DNA of 64,000 nucleotides from positions 130,620,755 through 130,684,754 of the forward strand of contig OW804094.1 in the NCBI GenBank assembly GCA_942159475.1, given 5' to 3'. Shown here one piece after another: positions 49,331 through 60,800 of the stretch. A program made the position numbers and the translations under genes. Source of the stretch: Sthenelais limicola. Lineage: Eukaryota; Annelida; Polychaeta; Phyllodocida; Sigalionidae. Position 1 is the first letter of the stretch, and the number at the start of each line of letters is the position of its first letter. Below the pieces are notes generated by a model. It had not been told where the DNA came from. It ran no database searches and saw only the letters and a program-made list of their open reading frames with translations.

Positions 49331-51720
49331 AAAAAATAGCGTGTACCTCTTTTCCAGGTGAAAATTGGGCAGTGGGAATCTAACGGCAGGCGAAATCTCC
49401 ATCCATCGTTCTCAGGACGAAACCCCTTCTGGATTTTTACCCCGGTGGAGTTGTAGAACACATTCACAAACCCTATGTGTGTTTTTTCAATGGCCTGTGC
49501 CTGCTCTTAAAAATATTGTGCATTAATGGATAGGTAGGCCTACATGTGTGTGAATGAAGCACATTGGAACTGATTGGATGGTGCTTCTCATTATGTCTGT
49601 TAGCAGATGCTATCATACTCGTGTGGATTAAGTCTATTTTAAGAATGAAGACCTGCTCTATAAGGGAGGAGCACTGTCACAGAACTTTCCACGTTAAGGC
49701 CTAATGTAATGCGCCATCGAGAAATCCTGGCCCGTAAGTATACATGTGCAATGAAGAGGCCTTTGCATACACCCTTCTCCTGCGGCTCCTGCGTTTTGAG
49801 AGGGAGATCCACCCACGCAAGGCAGGCCAGGACCAGCCTACACAGGTTTCCTCGCATTTAGATCCTCTAGAACTGGCCACAAGACATCCAGACGTACTGA
49901 AAATCCGAGTACAAATCACCACTGCCATATCCATCCCTTTCCTCAATGTCTTTAGTGAGGTTATGGGGAGTGGGAACAGGCCCCACGAAGTTCTCAGAGA
50001 AGAGGTTGGATATTTAGAGCCGGTCGCAGGTAGTGAGATGTTTCCACCCGACTCGTTGAGTCACTTCAGTGGCGCGAAGTAGTAGGCGCTAGCTGGCAAG
50101 GCGGCAGACGACATTTTCGTGTGGGATCTTATGTACATCCTGCTCTCTGATGCCCTTGCATGAGGGGATGAATGGCATATTGTACGCAAGGATTTACCTG
50201 GAGTAAGAATCAACGACGATGGGATTAATACGACCGGGTCATCTTCAAGTGGCTTCAAGGGTTTCCGCCCTTCTTCAGATCGTGATTGTGATAGTGGCCG
50301 AGAGCTTGTGCCTCTCGGCACTGGAAGTTCTTGAGAGAACCTCAGGTAGGTTTTGAGTCCTTCCCCACCACTTTCCACCCCCGAGACCTGACACAATCTC
50401 CTTCTACTTAATTATACCCTTTAGAACATCTGCGATAGCTTGGGAATCAACATGATCTGTCATTGTATGATGCCACTCATAGGGACAGGGAAGGAACGAG
50501 TTTTCTTTTCTAAATCCTGATTTTATTTTAGTCAGACGATGTCATGCCGGCGAGGAGTAGGCCCTATCCATTCCACTTTAAACTGGGTTAGAATCCGTTG
50601 ACGTCAGACGTGTAGGTTCAACACTACTTCATATTCTACATTTAAACTCAACACTTAAAATAGAATATAATCATGGGAAAGATGGGAGATTTGTTGATAT
50701 TGAATTCGTGTCTGGCTAACCAATCCCTTTGCCTTTGCCTATATTGACCTTTTATTATCAATTACCCGCTTCTTTATTCGTTTTCTTTGCGTGGGATGTG
50801 TATTTCTTTCTCTTATACTGCTAGGCTCAAGTTACAGTATTTAGTTGGTTATGTCTATATATATCCATTCTCAACAGTTAATAATACACTAACCTTCATA
50901 TGAAAACGGGACTCCAATCCAATGACAAGCCAGGTTTTGTCTTCGAGTATCATATCTACACATTCTAACGAGTATAAAACTACCATTTTGACTGAAAGAT
51001 GCAGAGTGTGCAAGAAATCGCACTTGCAGCCAACAAACCTATTTAAGAACTCTTGTTTAATCTCCTTTGTCGTCCGAGGGTTTAATTGCAAACATTATAT
51101 TATGATGAACTGCACAAAAGAGAATTCCCCCAAAGTAGTGATAAATATGAATAACAACACGTGGATGTATCAATCTTCAGTCCCGAAGTGTGAGATTCAA
51201 AACGAAAGATTTGGAGGTTGCTCTTGTTGTGTAATAATTATGAATTTAATCAAATAAAACATGGTTGATAGATAACACGGAGGCGACGATTAAGTACTTG
51301 AGCGATACGGAAAATTAAATTCTTGCATATTTATACGATCATGTTTTCCGGAACATGTCACAATTGCTCGAATGCACACAATTAATTCTTAACTCATTTG
51401 ATTAGCATGGCTTTGATTGGTCGGATTAATTGCTTGAAATTTGATGGTGACGACAAATTTAAATCTTAATCAGAAGTTGGTTTGAATTGGCCTGGCATTG
51501 TTCATACTTCTGGTCAGTGAGTTCATTAAGTCTCCTCAGAGAAAGGGTTTATGTAACACAGACCATGGCTCCAGTCAGAAGGCAATACTATTTGGCTATT
51601 CCATGACGCCATCCCGACAAGGCGTCCAACCCGATAGGCCCAGTGCAATCTTATCTTTCCATAACGTACCGTTGGTTGGAAGCGATATAATGTTACAGAT
51701 ATTTTCTGTAGGTAAGCTTT

Positions 51721-51722
<2 letters not shown>
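49331..51722. other. Non-coding stretch, nothing recognised
   Basis: No exon or RNA gene is supported. Short open frames around 49.7-50.4 kb occur on both strands over the same bases, which argues against real coding. Confidence 0.4.

Positions 51723-51757
<35 letters not shown>
51723..51757. repeat. TC dinucleotide microsatellite
   Basis: Seventeen uninterrupted TC units plus a final T. It is likely length-variable between individuals. Confidence 0.95.
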
Positions 51758-51760
<3 letters not shown>

Positions 51761-51803
51761 GCTATATCTATAGAGTCTTGGCTCAGTGCCTTTCAGGTGA
51801 AAT

Positions 51804-51927
51804 AAGATCAGTACCGTATGTCAATGGCTTTCCCACTCCTGGAGTAGGCCCACAACTTTCGTCTTAATGGGATTTTGCGGTTACTTTCCCTTAGTTTGAA
51901 GGGATCTGATAGGTTCTGAGCATAGAC
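51804..51927 (-). repeat. Dispersed repeat, copy E (shortened, minus orientation)
   Basis: On the minus strand it shares the blocks GCTCAG, TCCCTTCAAACTAAGGGAAAG, CGCAAAATCCCATTAAGACG, ACTCCAGGAGTGGGAAAGCCATTGACATAC with the reference copy. It lacks the CAGTAGGCATCCAATC segment between GGGAAAGCCATT and GACATAC, a clean internal deletion relative to the copy at 57187-57356. Confidence 0.7.
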
Positions 51928-51929
51928 TT

Positions 51930-53040
51930 ATATAAATCTCTACATTATGTAGATGGGGTTAAGGGTTAAATTATGATATAATAAGAATATTCCTTCAAGA
52001 ATATTCTCATCTAACATCAATCGAAATCACCATGCTATGCACCATGAATTGTATTGTATTTATTTGTGAATCTCCTATATTCATCTCTATAACCAAACAA
52101 TTTTTAACAGTTCTATCACAAATGATATTCCAAACCAAATCTGCACACATAATTACCGTAAAATCTTACAACACAATGAAGCCACAACCGGCCACAATAC
52201 CTGCCAATGCTCACTCACCTGGCATTCACAATCACTGTCACACATATGGCACTCCACTCTCTGACACTCACAGTGATCGGAGACCCTACCAATATTTGAT
52301 TTTTAAATATTTTATTCAGGACGTTTGAACATTTTCACACATATAGTACGAATATTCTCAGGACAGCCTGATTTAAATGATACAAATTTTTTTTTACATT
52401 GTTCTAGGTGTTATTATAATCAGAAATTCCATAAGTTGTATATATCTAAACATCAACAAACTATAATACGTCAATCTATCTCAGTTATCTTTAAATACAA
52501 GGTTTAACAGATACTCACACTACGAATAAAAACAAGTCCAACTCACTGACAATGTGCAAGCATTGTTTTTAGGAGTTGAGTTAAAAACATAAGTACATAA
52601 TACAGGTTTATCGACGCCGTGCTCTTACATATTAACCATTAATAATCATATATATTACGTATAGTTGTACATTTAAATTTCAATCAAGATTCAAAGCAAT
52701 ACAATTCACAAGGTATTCGTACTGACAATGAGGCAAGTCTGTACATTAAGTAAAATAAACTAAATGATTTAATGCTACCTTCATATTAGCAAAATATTTA
52801 TAACTTCTCAACCTCTCCCACAGACTTAATTCCTCCTTTTGTAAGTCTTCCCCGTTGTTCATCGGATATTGAATGACCAGTTGGATTATGCCAATATCAT
52901 GTCCCCACCACTTTTTTTTTAAGGTTTCTCCCACTAAAGGCATGTATATGTTTCACTTTTGCCTGCTTTATTTGGGTGTAGGCACTCCTAGTATTTGAAT
53001 GAAATTCAACTCTGCTTCCTGCCATCTGAATTTCAGACAC
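51930..53040. other. Non-coding stretch, nothing recognised
   Basis: AT-rich, with no supported gene. Several ACTCAC/CACACT words around 52.2 kb do not build a regular array. Confidence 0.4.
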
Positions 53041-53068
53041 ACTAGTGTACACATCGCGGAGATTTTAC

Positions 53069-53400
53069 ACTCCAGCAAAATAATAAAAAAATTGCTATTT
53101 CTACTTGAGGCTTGGTCAAGATGTTGAAATTATGAAAGAGCATGCTTGTCTACCCCTGACTTTGTGCTTATATCAAGGTCAGTCTTTAAATAAGGCAGAT
53201 ATGAGAGATGAGAGACATTTCAGTTATATAAGTAAACAATAAAAAGACATTGCATTGTAGCAGGCACATTGCAGGCAAATTAAGCTCCAGCAAAGTAACA
53301 CAAAATGCTATTCTACTTGAAATAGATTGTCAATATGGTTAAATTCTGAAAGAACATGCTTTTCTACTTCCATATAATTATTATGTTGTTTTATCAACAT
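53069..53400 (+). repeat. Local tandem duplication with a period of about 215 bases
   Basis: CTCCAGCAAAATAA at 53071 recurs as CTCCAGCAAAGTAA at 53286, and the match continues in both copies: TTGCTATTTCTACTTGA / ATGCTATTCTACTTGA, GTCAAGATG / GTCAATATG, TGAAAGAGCATGCTTGTCTAC / TGAAAGAACATGCTTTTCTAC, and TATCAAGG / TATCAACA. Divergence indicates an old event. Confidence 0.75.
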
Positions 53401-54309
53401 TGTATCTAAATATAAGGAAGATGATATTGGTGACAAAGTGTGGATGTGTGGAGGAAAAGTAGAGGCCTAATGTGGCCACAATGCAATAATGTACTTGGTA
53501 ACTTCTTCTAATTTTCACAATGCTAGTAATGCACCATGACAACTAGTGTCCTGGACAATGCTTTGATATAGAGGGGAATGGGGTCTATTGTTTTTAGGCC
53601 TATAGGCCTTCTAATAGAAACAAAATTTGGGGGAGGAACTGTTCTTTCCTTGCTCATAGCCAAATTCTTGTTAAACACCATTTCTACTTATTATTCATCC
53701 TATCTGATCCTATCTTCGGAAAAAGTTAGTTCATAGACTTATTATATGATTCCACTCAAAATCCATCATTTGGGTTCAGAAATAAAATCTTAACCACAGG
53801 CTCAAATATAGAATTTAGTAGAATTTGAAATCGGAAAATTAAATTTTCAGCAAATTTTCTCAGAAAGGTGGGTGACTTCATAGAAAAATGCAAGACACTT
53901 CATTATTTCCTCATTAAAGTTGAAACAAGATCCAGACATAGGATGAATTGGTATAATCAGAATTATCAGAATTTTATTGCAAAATACCAAGTTGAAACCT
54001 ACTGTATTTCTTCTGAGAATGCGCATGTCAAGCTTGCCACAAACTCGCTATTGAAGGAAACAAATTTCCGAATGAAAATGAGAAAATAACAGTTGCATCA
54101 GTATGTTTAGTTCCAGTTTTCAAGACAGGAGAAACCACACTCTCCTGCTCTATGTTAATGAAACACTGCAAAGGTTACAGAACTTAACTGGCATTTTATA
54201 TAACTGAGAGAGGGCAGTCTATATATCTGGTGGAATCTTTGGTTCATTATTTAGCATTTTGAAAATTGATATAAAGCTAAAATGATGGTGGGGGGCAAAC
54301 TATACTCTG

Positions 54310-54319
54310 CCCCCCCCCC
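54310..54319. repeat. C homopolymer
   Basis: A run of about ten C residues. A second similar run is at about 54680-54690. Only low complexity can be claimed. Confidence 0.8.
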
Positions 54320-54750
54320 ACCCACTTTCATTGGTGAGAGGCCGTGGCTCCTGTGGCCCCCCTGCTTTCTACATCACTGTTATTGTGGCGTCAATCGATT
54401 GATAACTGTCTGTCAATAAGGTATATGAAAGTGAGATGGTGGGAGAAATCTGAATTTTTATGCTAAAAGATGTCTTCAAATTGTAATGAAAATATACATG
54501 TTGTTTTAATCAAATTTGACAATAATTATTGTAGTTTGACTTTATCATCATTTTTTATGTTTAATATGATACAATGTGTATCCTATAAGAATGCGTTTTT
54601 GGATCATGATATAATCCATAACAATGTTCTGGCTTTTGATGAACGATTGAAAGATCAAAAAGGTCATACTTATAACTTGTCCCCCCCCCCACTTCAAATT
54701 AGCTTCCGACGCCCCTGCTCTTGCTGTTTATCTTTGCTGCTGAGCTCCAT

Positions 54751-54890
54751 AAAAGTAAGTCTCGATTTCCGTCTATGACGAAATCTGTCTGTGTTTCTTT
54801 TCACTTATTATTGCTCACCCACAGTAAGTCTCGATTTCCGTGTACAACGAAATCCTGTGGTGTTTTGTTTTACTTATTATCGCTTACCCT
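54751..54890 (+). repeat. Direct duplication of about 69 bases
   Basis: AGTAAGTCTCGATTTCCGT occurs at about 54752 and again at about 54822, followed in both by ACGAAATC, TGTTT, CACTTATTATTGCTCACCC or TACTTATTATCGCTTACCC. The copies are adjacent and about 80 percent similar by eye. Confidence 0.8.
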
Positions 54891-54982
54891 TGCTTTCCCC
54901 ACCGAATAATTGTAAAAATGTATAACTGATTGATTGATTGTATTCTTTATTTCACTGAATGGTAATTAGACGGTCATATTCT

Positions 54983-55898
54983 GGGGGATGTTTCATAAGA
55001 ATGAGAGGAAATTGTAAGATATAAGATAGGCCATATACGATAAGATAAGTTCTTAAATATTATGGTTATGATTATTTAAGTTTGATAATGATTATACGAT
55101 ATAATTCACTCGTCCCATTTTGTGTCATTTACTGACACCAGACTGCGTTGGTCGTCGCATATGGATGCTAGGGTTGTCATGACAATGCTATAGCATGACT
55201 ACCCAATTTTTATATGATCGGTAAACAAAGTGACACTTCTCAATGTTGTTGGCAAGATTATCGAGTAACGGAATTTCTACTTCCTTTTCTAGTATTTGGT
55301 TCACTGTACCCTACCTAACTAACTCCTGTGGATATCAAAACTCTAACATTCATATTATATCAGATATTTGGTAAAATAGTGAGCAAAATCGTTTTTGCAC
55401 GCCATACAGAAATTAAAAAAATGCGTGTACTGAGAATTATTGTAACTAATTTGCAAAATGGCGTCGCTGAATAAAATCATAAAAACAAAACACATTGATA
55501 CCAGGCAGTGCCATAGGCATTATGGGACTAGTGAATTGTACGATATAAGATAGATACAATATAATTGGAGAATATAAGATAGGCTATATACGATAAGACA
55601 AGTTCTTAGATATTATGCTTGATTATTTAGGCTAAGTTCCATAACAACCAATAGTATTTCGTAATGAAAATCTGTGTATGAATGTTGAAATGAATATATC
55701 TATACTATTTCATAAGTTCAATAACCTATTCAGACCGTAATTAACAGTTTTATAAAGGCTATTGTAAATAGTAAGATATTTCTTAAGAACAGTCTTAAAT
55801 TTAATAATTTCATTGTAAATCTTGATGATATATTAAACATGTTACAAAACTTTTTGATATAAGATTAGGTCGACAATTTTTTTTATGAAACACCCTCC
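54983..55898. mobile_element. Putative non-autonomous DNA element with terminal inverted repeats
   Basis: The left end at 54983-54998 reads GGGGGATGTTTCATAA. The complement of 55883-55898 reads GGAGGGTGTTTCATAA, so 14 of 16 bases match. The interior has no long open frame. It contains two related segments, ATATAAGATAGG-C-ATATACGATAAGA-AAGTTCTTA, at about 55019-55056 and 55574-55611. It is interrupted by another inverted-repeat element at 55104-55538. Target-site duplications of the outer element are not obvious. Confidence 0.65.
55104..55538. mobile_element. Nested element with inverted ends and a 9-base flanking duplication
   Basis: The left end reads ATTCACTCGTCCCAT and the complement of the right end reads ATTCACTAGTCCCAT after a two-base overhang, so 14 of 15 bases match. 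It is flanked by TACGATATA at 55095-55103 and again at 55539-55547, a perfect 9-base direct repeat that fits a target-site duplication. Nine-base duplications are usual for Mutator-like elements and eight for hAT elements. Because the last A could belong to either the element or the target, the class is left open. No transposase frame is present. Confidence 0.7.
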
Positions 55899-56807
55899 TG
55901 ATTCGTACTTTTGTCACTTCACCGGAAACTAATTTTCTATCTATTCTCAGAAAAAAAGTGGCCGTCTTGAAGCTCCTTGTTTAGTCCCCAGGTCGGAGCC
56001 CCATGTCATTCTATTCTGGGATTATGGTCACTGGTCACTGATACAGGGTGGTGATTGGTTAATAAAATGAAAATTAGTTTCTTTCCTGTCCACTTGAGGC
56101 ACCTTATGGTGGCTTAACCCTTTCCTCTGGGATTTGAAATGAGTCTTCTGACACACATTCATTACACAATAATTGAATAATCATTGAATGAAAACACAAT
56201 TTTGGTACCCAATACTTCAGATGCTGCTATACTTATCAATATCATATATGATTACACTGAGATTTCATGACTACTCATTGTACCTATCTTAGTCACTTTA
56301 AAGGTAACAAGTAGATTCATACATGAAGTATTAAACATCAATTTTATGTAATAGTGAGTGGCTACACTTAGTTGACACCGGTTTACCCAATGCCTCCACA
56401 CAGTCCACTTACAAATTGTGTGGGTTGTGGTCCACAACTAGCCATTCCAGGGCAAAGGGGACGGTTACAGGAAGAACTGCAAGTACACCACTCTCCCTGT
56501 TTGGGAATATCGCGTCGATATATATCGCTATCTCTGAATACGATTCTTTAAACTAGCTATACATTTGTGGGCAACCTCAGGAAACGTTATATAATATTGT
56601 CAAATTATAAGGGCAAAAATGGACCCAGATAAAAGGTACTGCTATTGATGACAAATAATTTCCCCCGTAACTCCGTCACTCTGGGTGACCATTTTTTAAT
56701 TCGTTTTTCTAAGAAACTGAATAATATGTACACATGTGGTCTAAAAGATGTTAACTTTTAAGTGGAGGCCTTGTCTTGCACCTGAGTGTTGGAGACAAAT
56801 ATTAATT

Positions 56808-56945
56808 GCTTTATAAGCAGCGCTTTTTATCCTCGCCAATGTTTCATACTCATTTTCCCTTATATTACAACGGTTATAACATTTTTTACGAGTCTAAATA
56901 TCCAGACACGGTTTGCAAGGTATTAAACTGGAAGTACACAGTGGC
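56808..56945 (+). repeat. Degenerate repeat, first of a pair
   Basis: Shows the order TATAAG, TTTTTATCCTC, TTTCCCTTAT, CCAGACACGGTTTGCAAGG, AAACTGGAA. The same order returns at 57668-57845 as TATAAG, TTTTATCCTC, TTTCCCTTAT, CTAGACATTGTTTGCAAGG, AAATGGAA. Divergence and small gaps make the boundaries approximate. Confidence 0.5.
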
Positions 56946-57186
56946 ACTGACCAGGAACTAAGAAACTAAATCAAATTATATGTGCTCCTTCCTTCAGGAG
57001 CCCACGGGAGGCGTACGAATTTCTGTTAAAGCTGCATTCTCTCCTAAATCGATCAACAAGTATTCTTTCCTGTTATCTGGGCGACAACAATGACAATTTG
57101 AAGATTTTCATGCTGAGAACGGGGAACAGAATTGATGGATTTGCAGAGATACGTGTGCCAGAATTATAACGTTCACAGAAATGGAA

Positions 57187-57356
57187 TACTCTCAGACAGA
57201 TAATAATGGTATGTCAGTGATTGGATGCCTACTGCGCTAATGGCTTTCCTGTCCCTGGAGTTGGCGTCCTAATGGGATTATAATGGCATTTTGCTGTTTG
57301 GAGCGAGAGGCTTTCCCTCAGTTTAGAGGGACTCTCTCAACACTGAGCTTAGGCTG
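57187..57356 (-). repeat. Dispersed repeat, copy B (near full length, minus orientation)
   Basis: The complement of this segment matches copy A at 46981-47149 block by block, and includes GGAAAGCCATTAGCGCAGTAGGCATCC, where copy A lacks the CCATTA. Copies B, C, D and E all carry the CCATT/CGATTA motif here, so copy A has a small private deletion. It lies between the two members of the degenerate repeat pair at 56.8 and 57.7 kb. Confidence 0.8.
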
Positions 57357-57667
57357 TATCTGGGTGATTATGAGTCTATTGGTAGAAACCAACTGGGGAA
57401 AATTCTGTAAAAAATTATACAGATGACCATCAGATGCATTAGTTGACACGAGGCAATTTTTAAGAAAAATCTATTTTCTATATTTTGCCTTTAATTAGCT
57501 GAGAATACAGGTTTAAGAGGACCACTTTCATTACCTGACCTGGGAAGGAAGACTTAAGGCAGTTTTTAGGGAGGCAATTGGCTTCCTGAGATGGCTACTT
57601 CAGCAGATGACAAGCCCTGGATCCAAACTACACACGGACAACTGGTTCACAAGAAATTTGATAACGA

Positions 57668-57845
57668 GTATAAGTGTTTTACAACCAGTGGTTTTATCCT
57701 CAATTTCCCTTATTATTTTATATTCATTTCCTCCATACTTATTACACCACTTATCGTGGCAACTCACAAGATGATGTCATAAGGTGTTTTACAAGACAAA
57801 GCATCTAGACATTGTTTGCAAGGGAATGAAATGGAAACATCCTGT
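57668..57845 (+). repeat. Degenerate repeat, second of a pair
   Basis: Partner of 56808-56945 (shared words listed there). It is longer by an insertion in the T/A-rich middle. Confidence 0.5.
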
Positions 57846-57849
57846 CTCA

Positions 57850-60800
57850 TCGATATAATCATATTATACATAATAATTTTATTCCCACCAAAATGCAATT
57901 CATGATACAAAAGCCCGGAAATTGATCTGGGCCAAATACAGAAAGGAAGCAGAAAATAATTTCGCTGTTCCACATTCTAATATGTTTTGCTGAAATGTGC
58001 CTGTTTAGTCTCTCCAGCAGGCCGTATTCGTAAAGTAGGTTTGGGCAAGGTCTTTGATTTCCTTTGGAGGAAAGGACCCTGCAATAGGGACCTGAGTACA
58101 TATTGCATCTCCCTCCCTGTTTCCTCATCTCGGGTGTAATGCAATAAGGACAATTACGTTTGGATACCTCCTCAAGTGAAATTGGACATGTATGAATTTT
58201 TCATTCCCGGAAGAGTAAGGGGTTCAGAAAACCAGCTGCCTCAAAGCATTGTCTGACGACATCAAGCCTATTTTGCTGATCTCTGATCATAGATCCTTCG
58301 CAATGATCGGATTTAAACTATAGAACGCATTAACCATTTTTGAAAAAGAGAAAGGAAAGGGGATTTTTTTTTATGTTTGATAAATCGGTCCTTCGGCTAG
58401 CTTCCGCCGCCGTTAATAAGATTATTATTTCTTACACCAGATCGTTCTAAATACATACCTCAAACAGAAGGTTTATTTTGTGCTTCTACATCTTGATCTC
58501 AACTGCATCTATCCGTATCCATCGTCTTGCCCTATATTTGCCGAACGTTCCTTTTATGGTAAGCTGTCTAGCTTGATGTCTGGGCCTAATTTATCTCGTT
58601 ATAGGAAATATTACAATGCAATTTCTCATGAATATCAAGTAGTTTTATACGATTACTAATGTTGACTCGCATGTATAACCAAAATGATCTAAACAGCCGG
58701 CTCGTTATTGCCATCGCCTGGCTGTTCCATTTTCATAAAGTATAAATTGAATAAACATAAAACTAACAGTGACACGGCTTGTACCCATTAGGACTCGTGA
58801 GACAAAGCTATCCCCAGGCTCCACTTTATATAATTCATTAGGCTTGAAATTCACAAGAAAACCGTGCCGGTGAGTGCTATGTCTAATGCATATCTTGAAA
58901 TCCTGACTTGCGATGCAACTGGCGCTGATTTCCTCTCAGATGTGACGCATACGCCTTGAGAACAACGAATGAATTAAAAGCTGTTTAAAGGCAGCTATCC
59001 CAAGAGGATCTTTTAATGTTCGATTGCAACATTATGTCCGTTTTAAGTTCTTCCTCGCTTGCTGATGCATACTGACATCGGGTGAAAGACTAACGTAACA
59101 TGCTGTGCTTGAAACATGCTGAAAAGGAAAGAAAAATGTAAATGACATACAATACACATAGCATAGATCATGCCAATGCCATTACCTATACACCCGGAAA
59201 AATGCAAATGCTGATGACCACCAAGAGTGTACTGCACCGTTATTGGTTCAGTTTCTGAGAAAACACATTTGCTTCGTCTTCATCGAAAATTCATTTTATT
59301 CCCGGGGCGGTGGGAAATACAGACGGGCATATTCCTCGCCTTTTCCCTACTACTGAAGGTTGGCAGCGCCTAACAAGGGAAGGATGTGGCTTGTCCATGG
59401 ACAGGTGTGAGGTTTGACCCATGAACTCCTTAAGTCAGCAATCTGACTCCATCCATCAACTCACCTCTAAAATACTCGGACCTTTAAATAAATGCGTGGC
59501 AGGCACAGTCGCCTCCTTGCCTCGTATATGGTAGGAAGGCAGGCATTAAGTGAGATTAATTTCTTCAACTTGACCAACGAATTGCATGATAATATCTGCG
59601 ATGATGATAAATCGAGTACCACCATACAACAATTTTATCGTGCCAGCACAATATTGCTGAGGCACGTATTTGGCTTTTCTCGTATGTGTCGAGGTCTACA
59701 GGCAGCCCACACAAGGTCCCTTGCAGTCTCCTTCATACACTCCATATAGAAAAATAGTGCGATTTACTGGATTAAATCCACAGGAATTCCAAGAACCCTG
59801 GAAACATTTCCCCCGAGGGCTTGACTTGATTGCATCAATGTAGCCTTCAATAAACCAATCCTTTCCAAATAGCTTTCAGTAAAAGAAGTATTCATCTATC
59901 CTACAAATTCCGGATAAGACGGATTAACGCCTTCTATTTCCTACCCTGCACCTTAAGTACACAGAAGGAAGTACCTGTCTCGACCAATGGGATGACGCCT
60001 ATATAAGCAGTAAATCTATATGTGAGACTCAAGTTGTTATCGTCGTTCTCAGTGACACAAGGATAAGATAGATTTGCGACAACATAGAACATTGCTCAAA
60101 CAAATCCTTGATATGTCCTTACAAAAGGCAAGAACGGCATTAATAATTATTTTCACAGCTCTACTAAATTAGTATTGATAGTTTGATTAGTCTATTTCAG
60201 GAGCTAGTGAAATATTATAGTAAGTAGAAGTAGAGGTAACGTACCTATCCTAACCTAACAATAGGAAAGGTTTAAGCGTATGTTATTATATGCTTAATCA
60301 AGCTCCCATCATAGATATTTTACTGTTTTAATTGGAAAGTATACCATGAAGATGAGGAATATAATATTGAGTTTGTTCCTCAAAACAAAACACAAAAGTC
60401 CGCGAAGTCACAGAACATTAACGGTGCAGTACATTAACCGCGATACTATATAGTAAACACCTCATATTTCTGGGTCCAACATATGAAGCCATCATTGAAA
60501 AGCAAACTTGTTGTACTATTAAATGTAATAATTATAAAAAGAGGATAGCTGTTGATTGTTGTTGAGTGGAACATATGTTCCGTTGAAAGGAAGTGCAGTT
60601 AACACATGCCGAATCTTTAATTTCTGATTTCATTGTGTACACATTGTTTACAAGCCCCTTATTAATTAGCTTTTACTTAAATGATTCTAACGGAGTGGTA
60701 GTGATGGTGCTTAGTTGTGGGTTTACTGCATGATAGTGGAATGCCGAAGCTAAAACAAAATTTATAACTTCAGAATTTGCAGCAATATTTTGAGTGCGAA

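Noticed and set aside
48794..49361. Arginine/proline-rich and serine-rich open frames in the CpG-rich patch
   Set aside because: Amino-acid content follows directly from CGT/CGC and CTC simple repeats. Both strands are open for the same reason.
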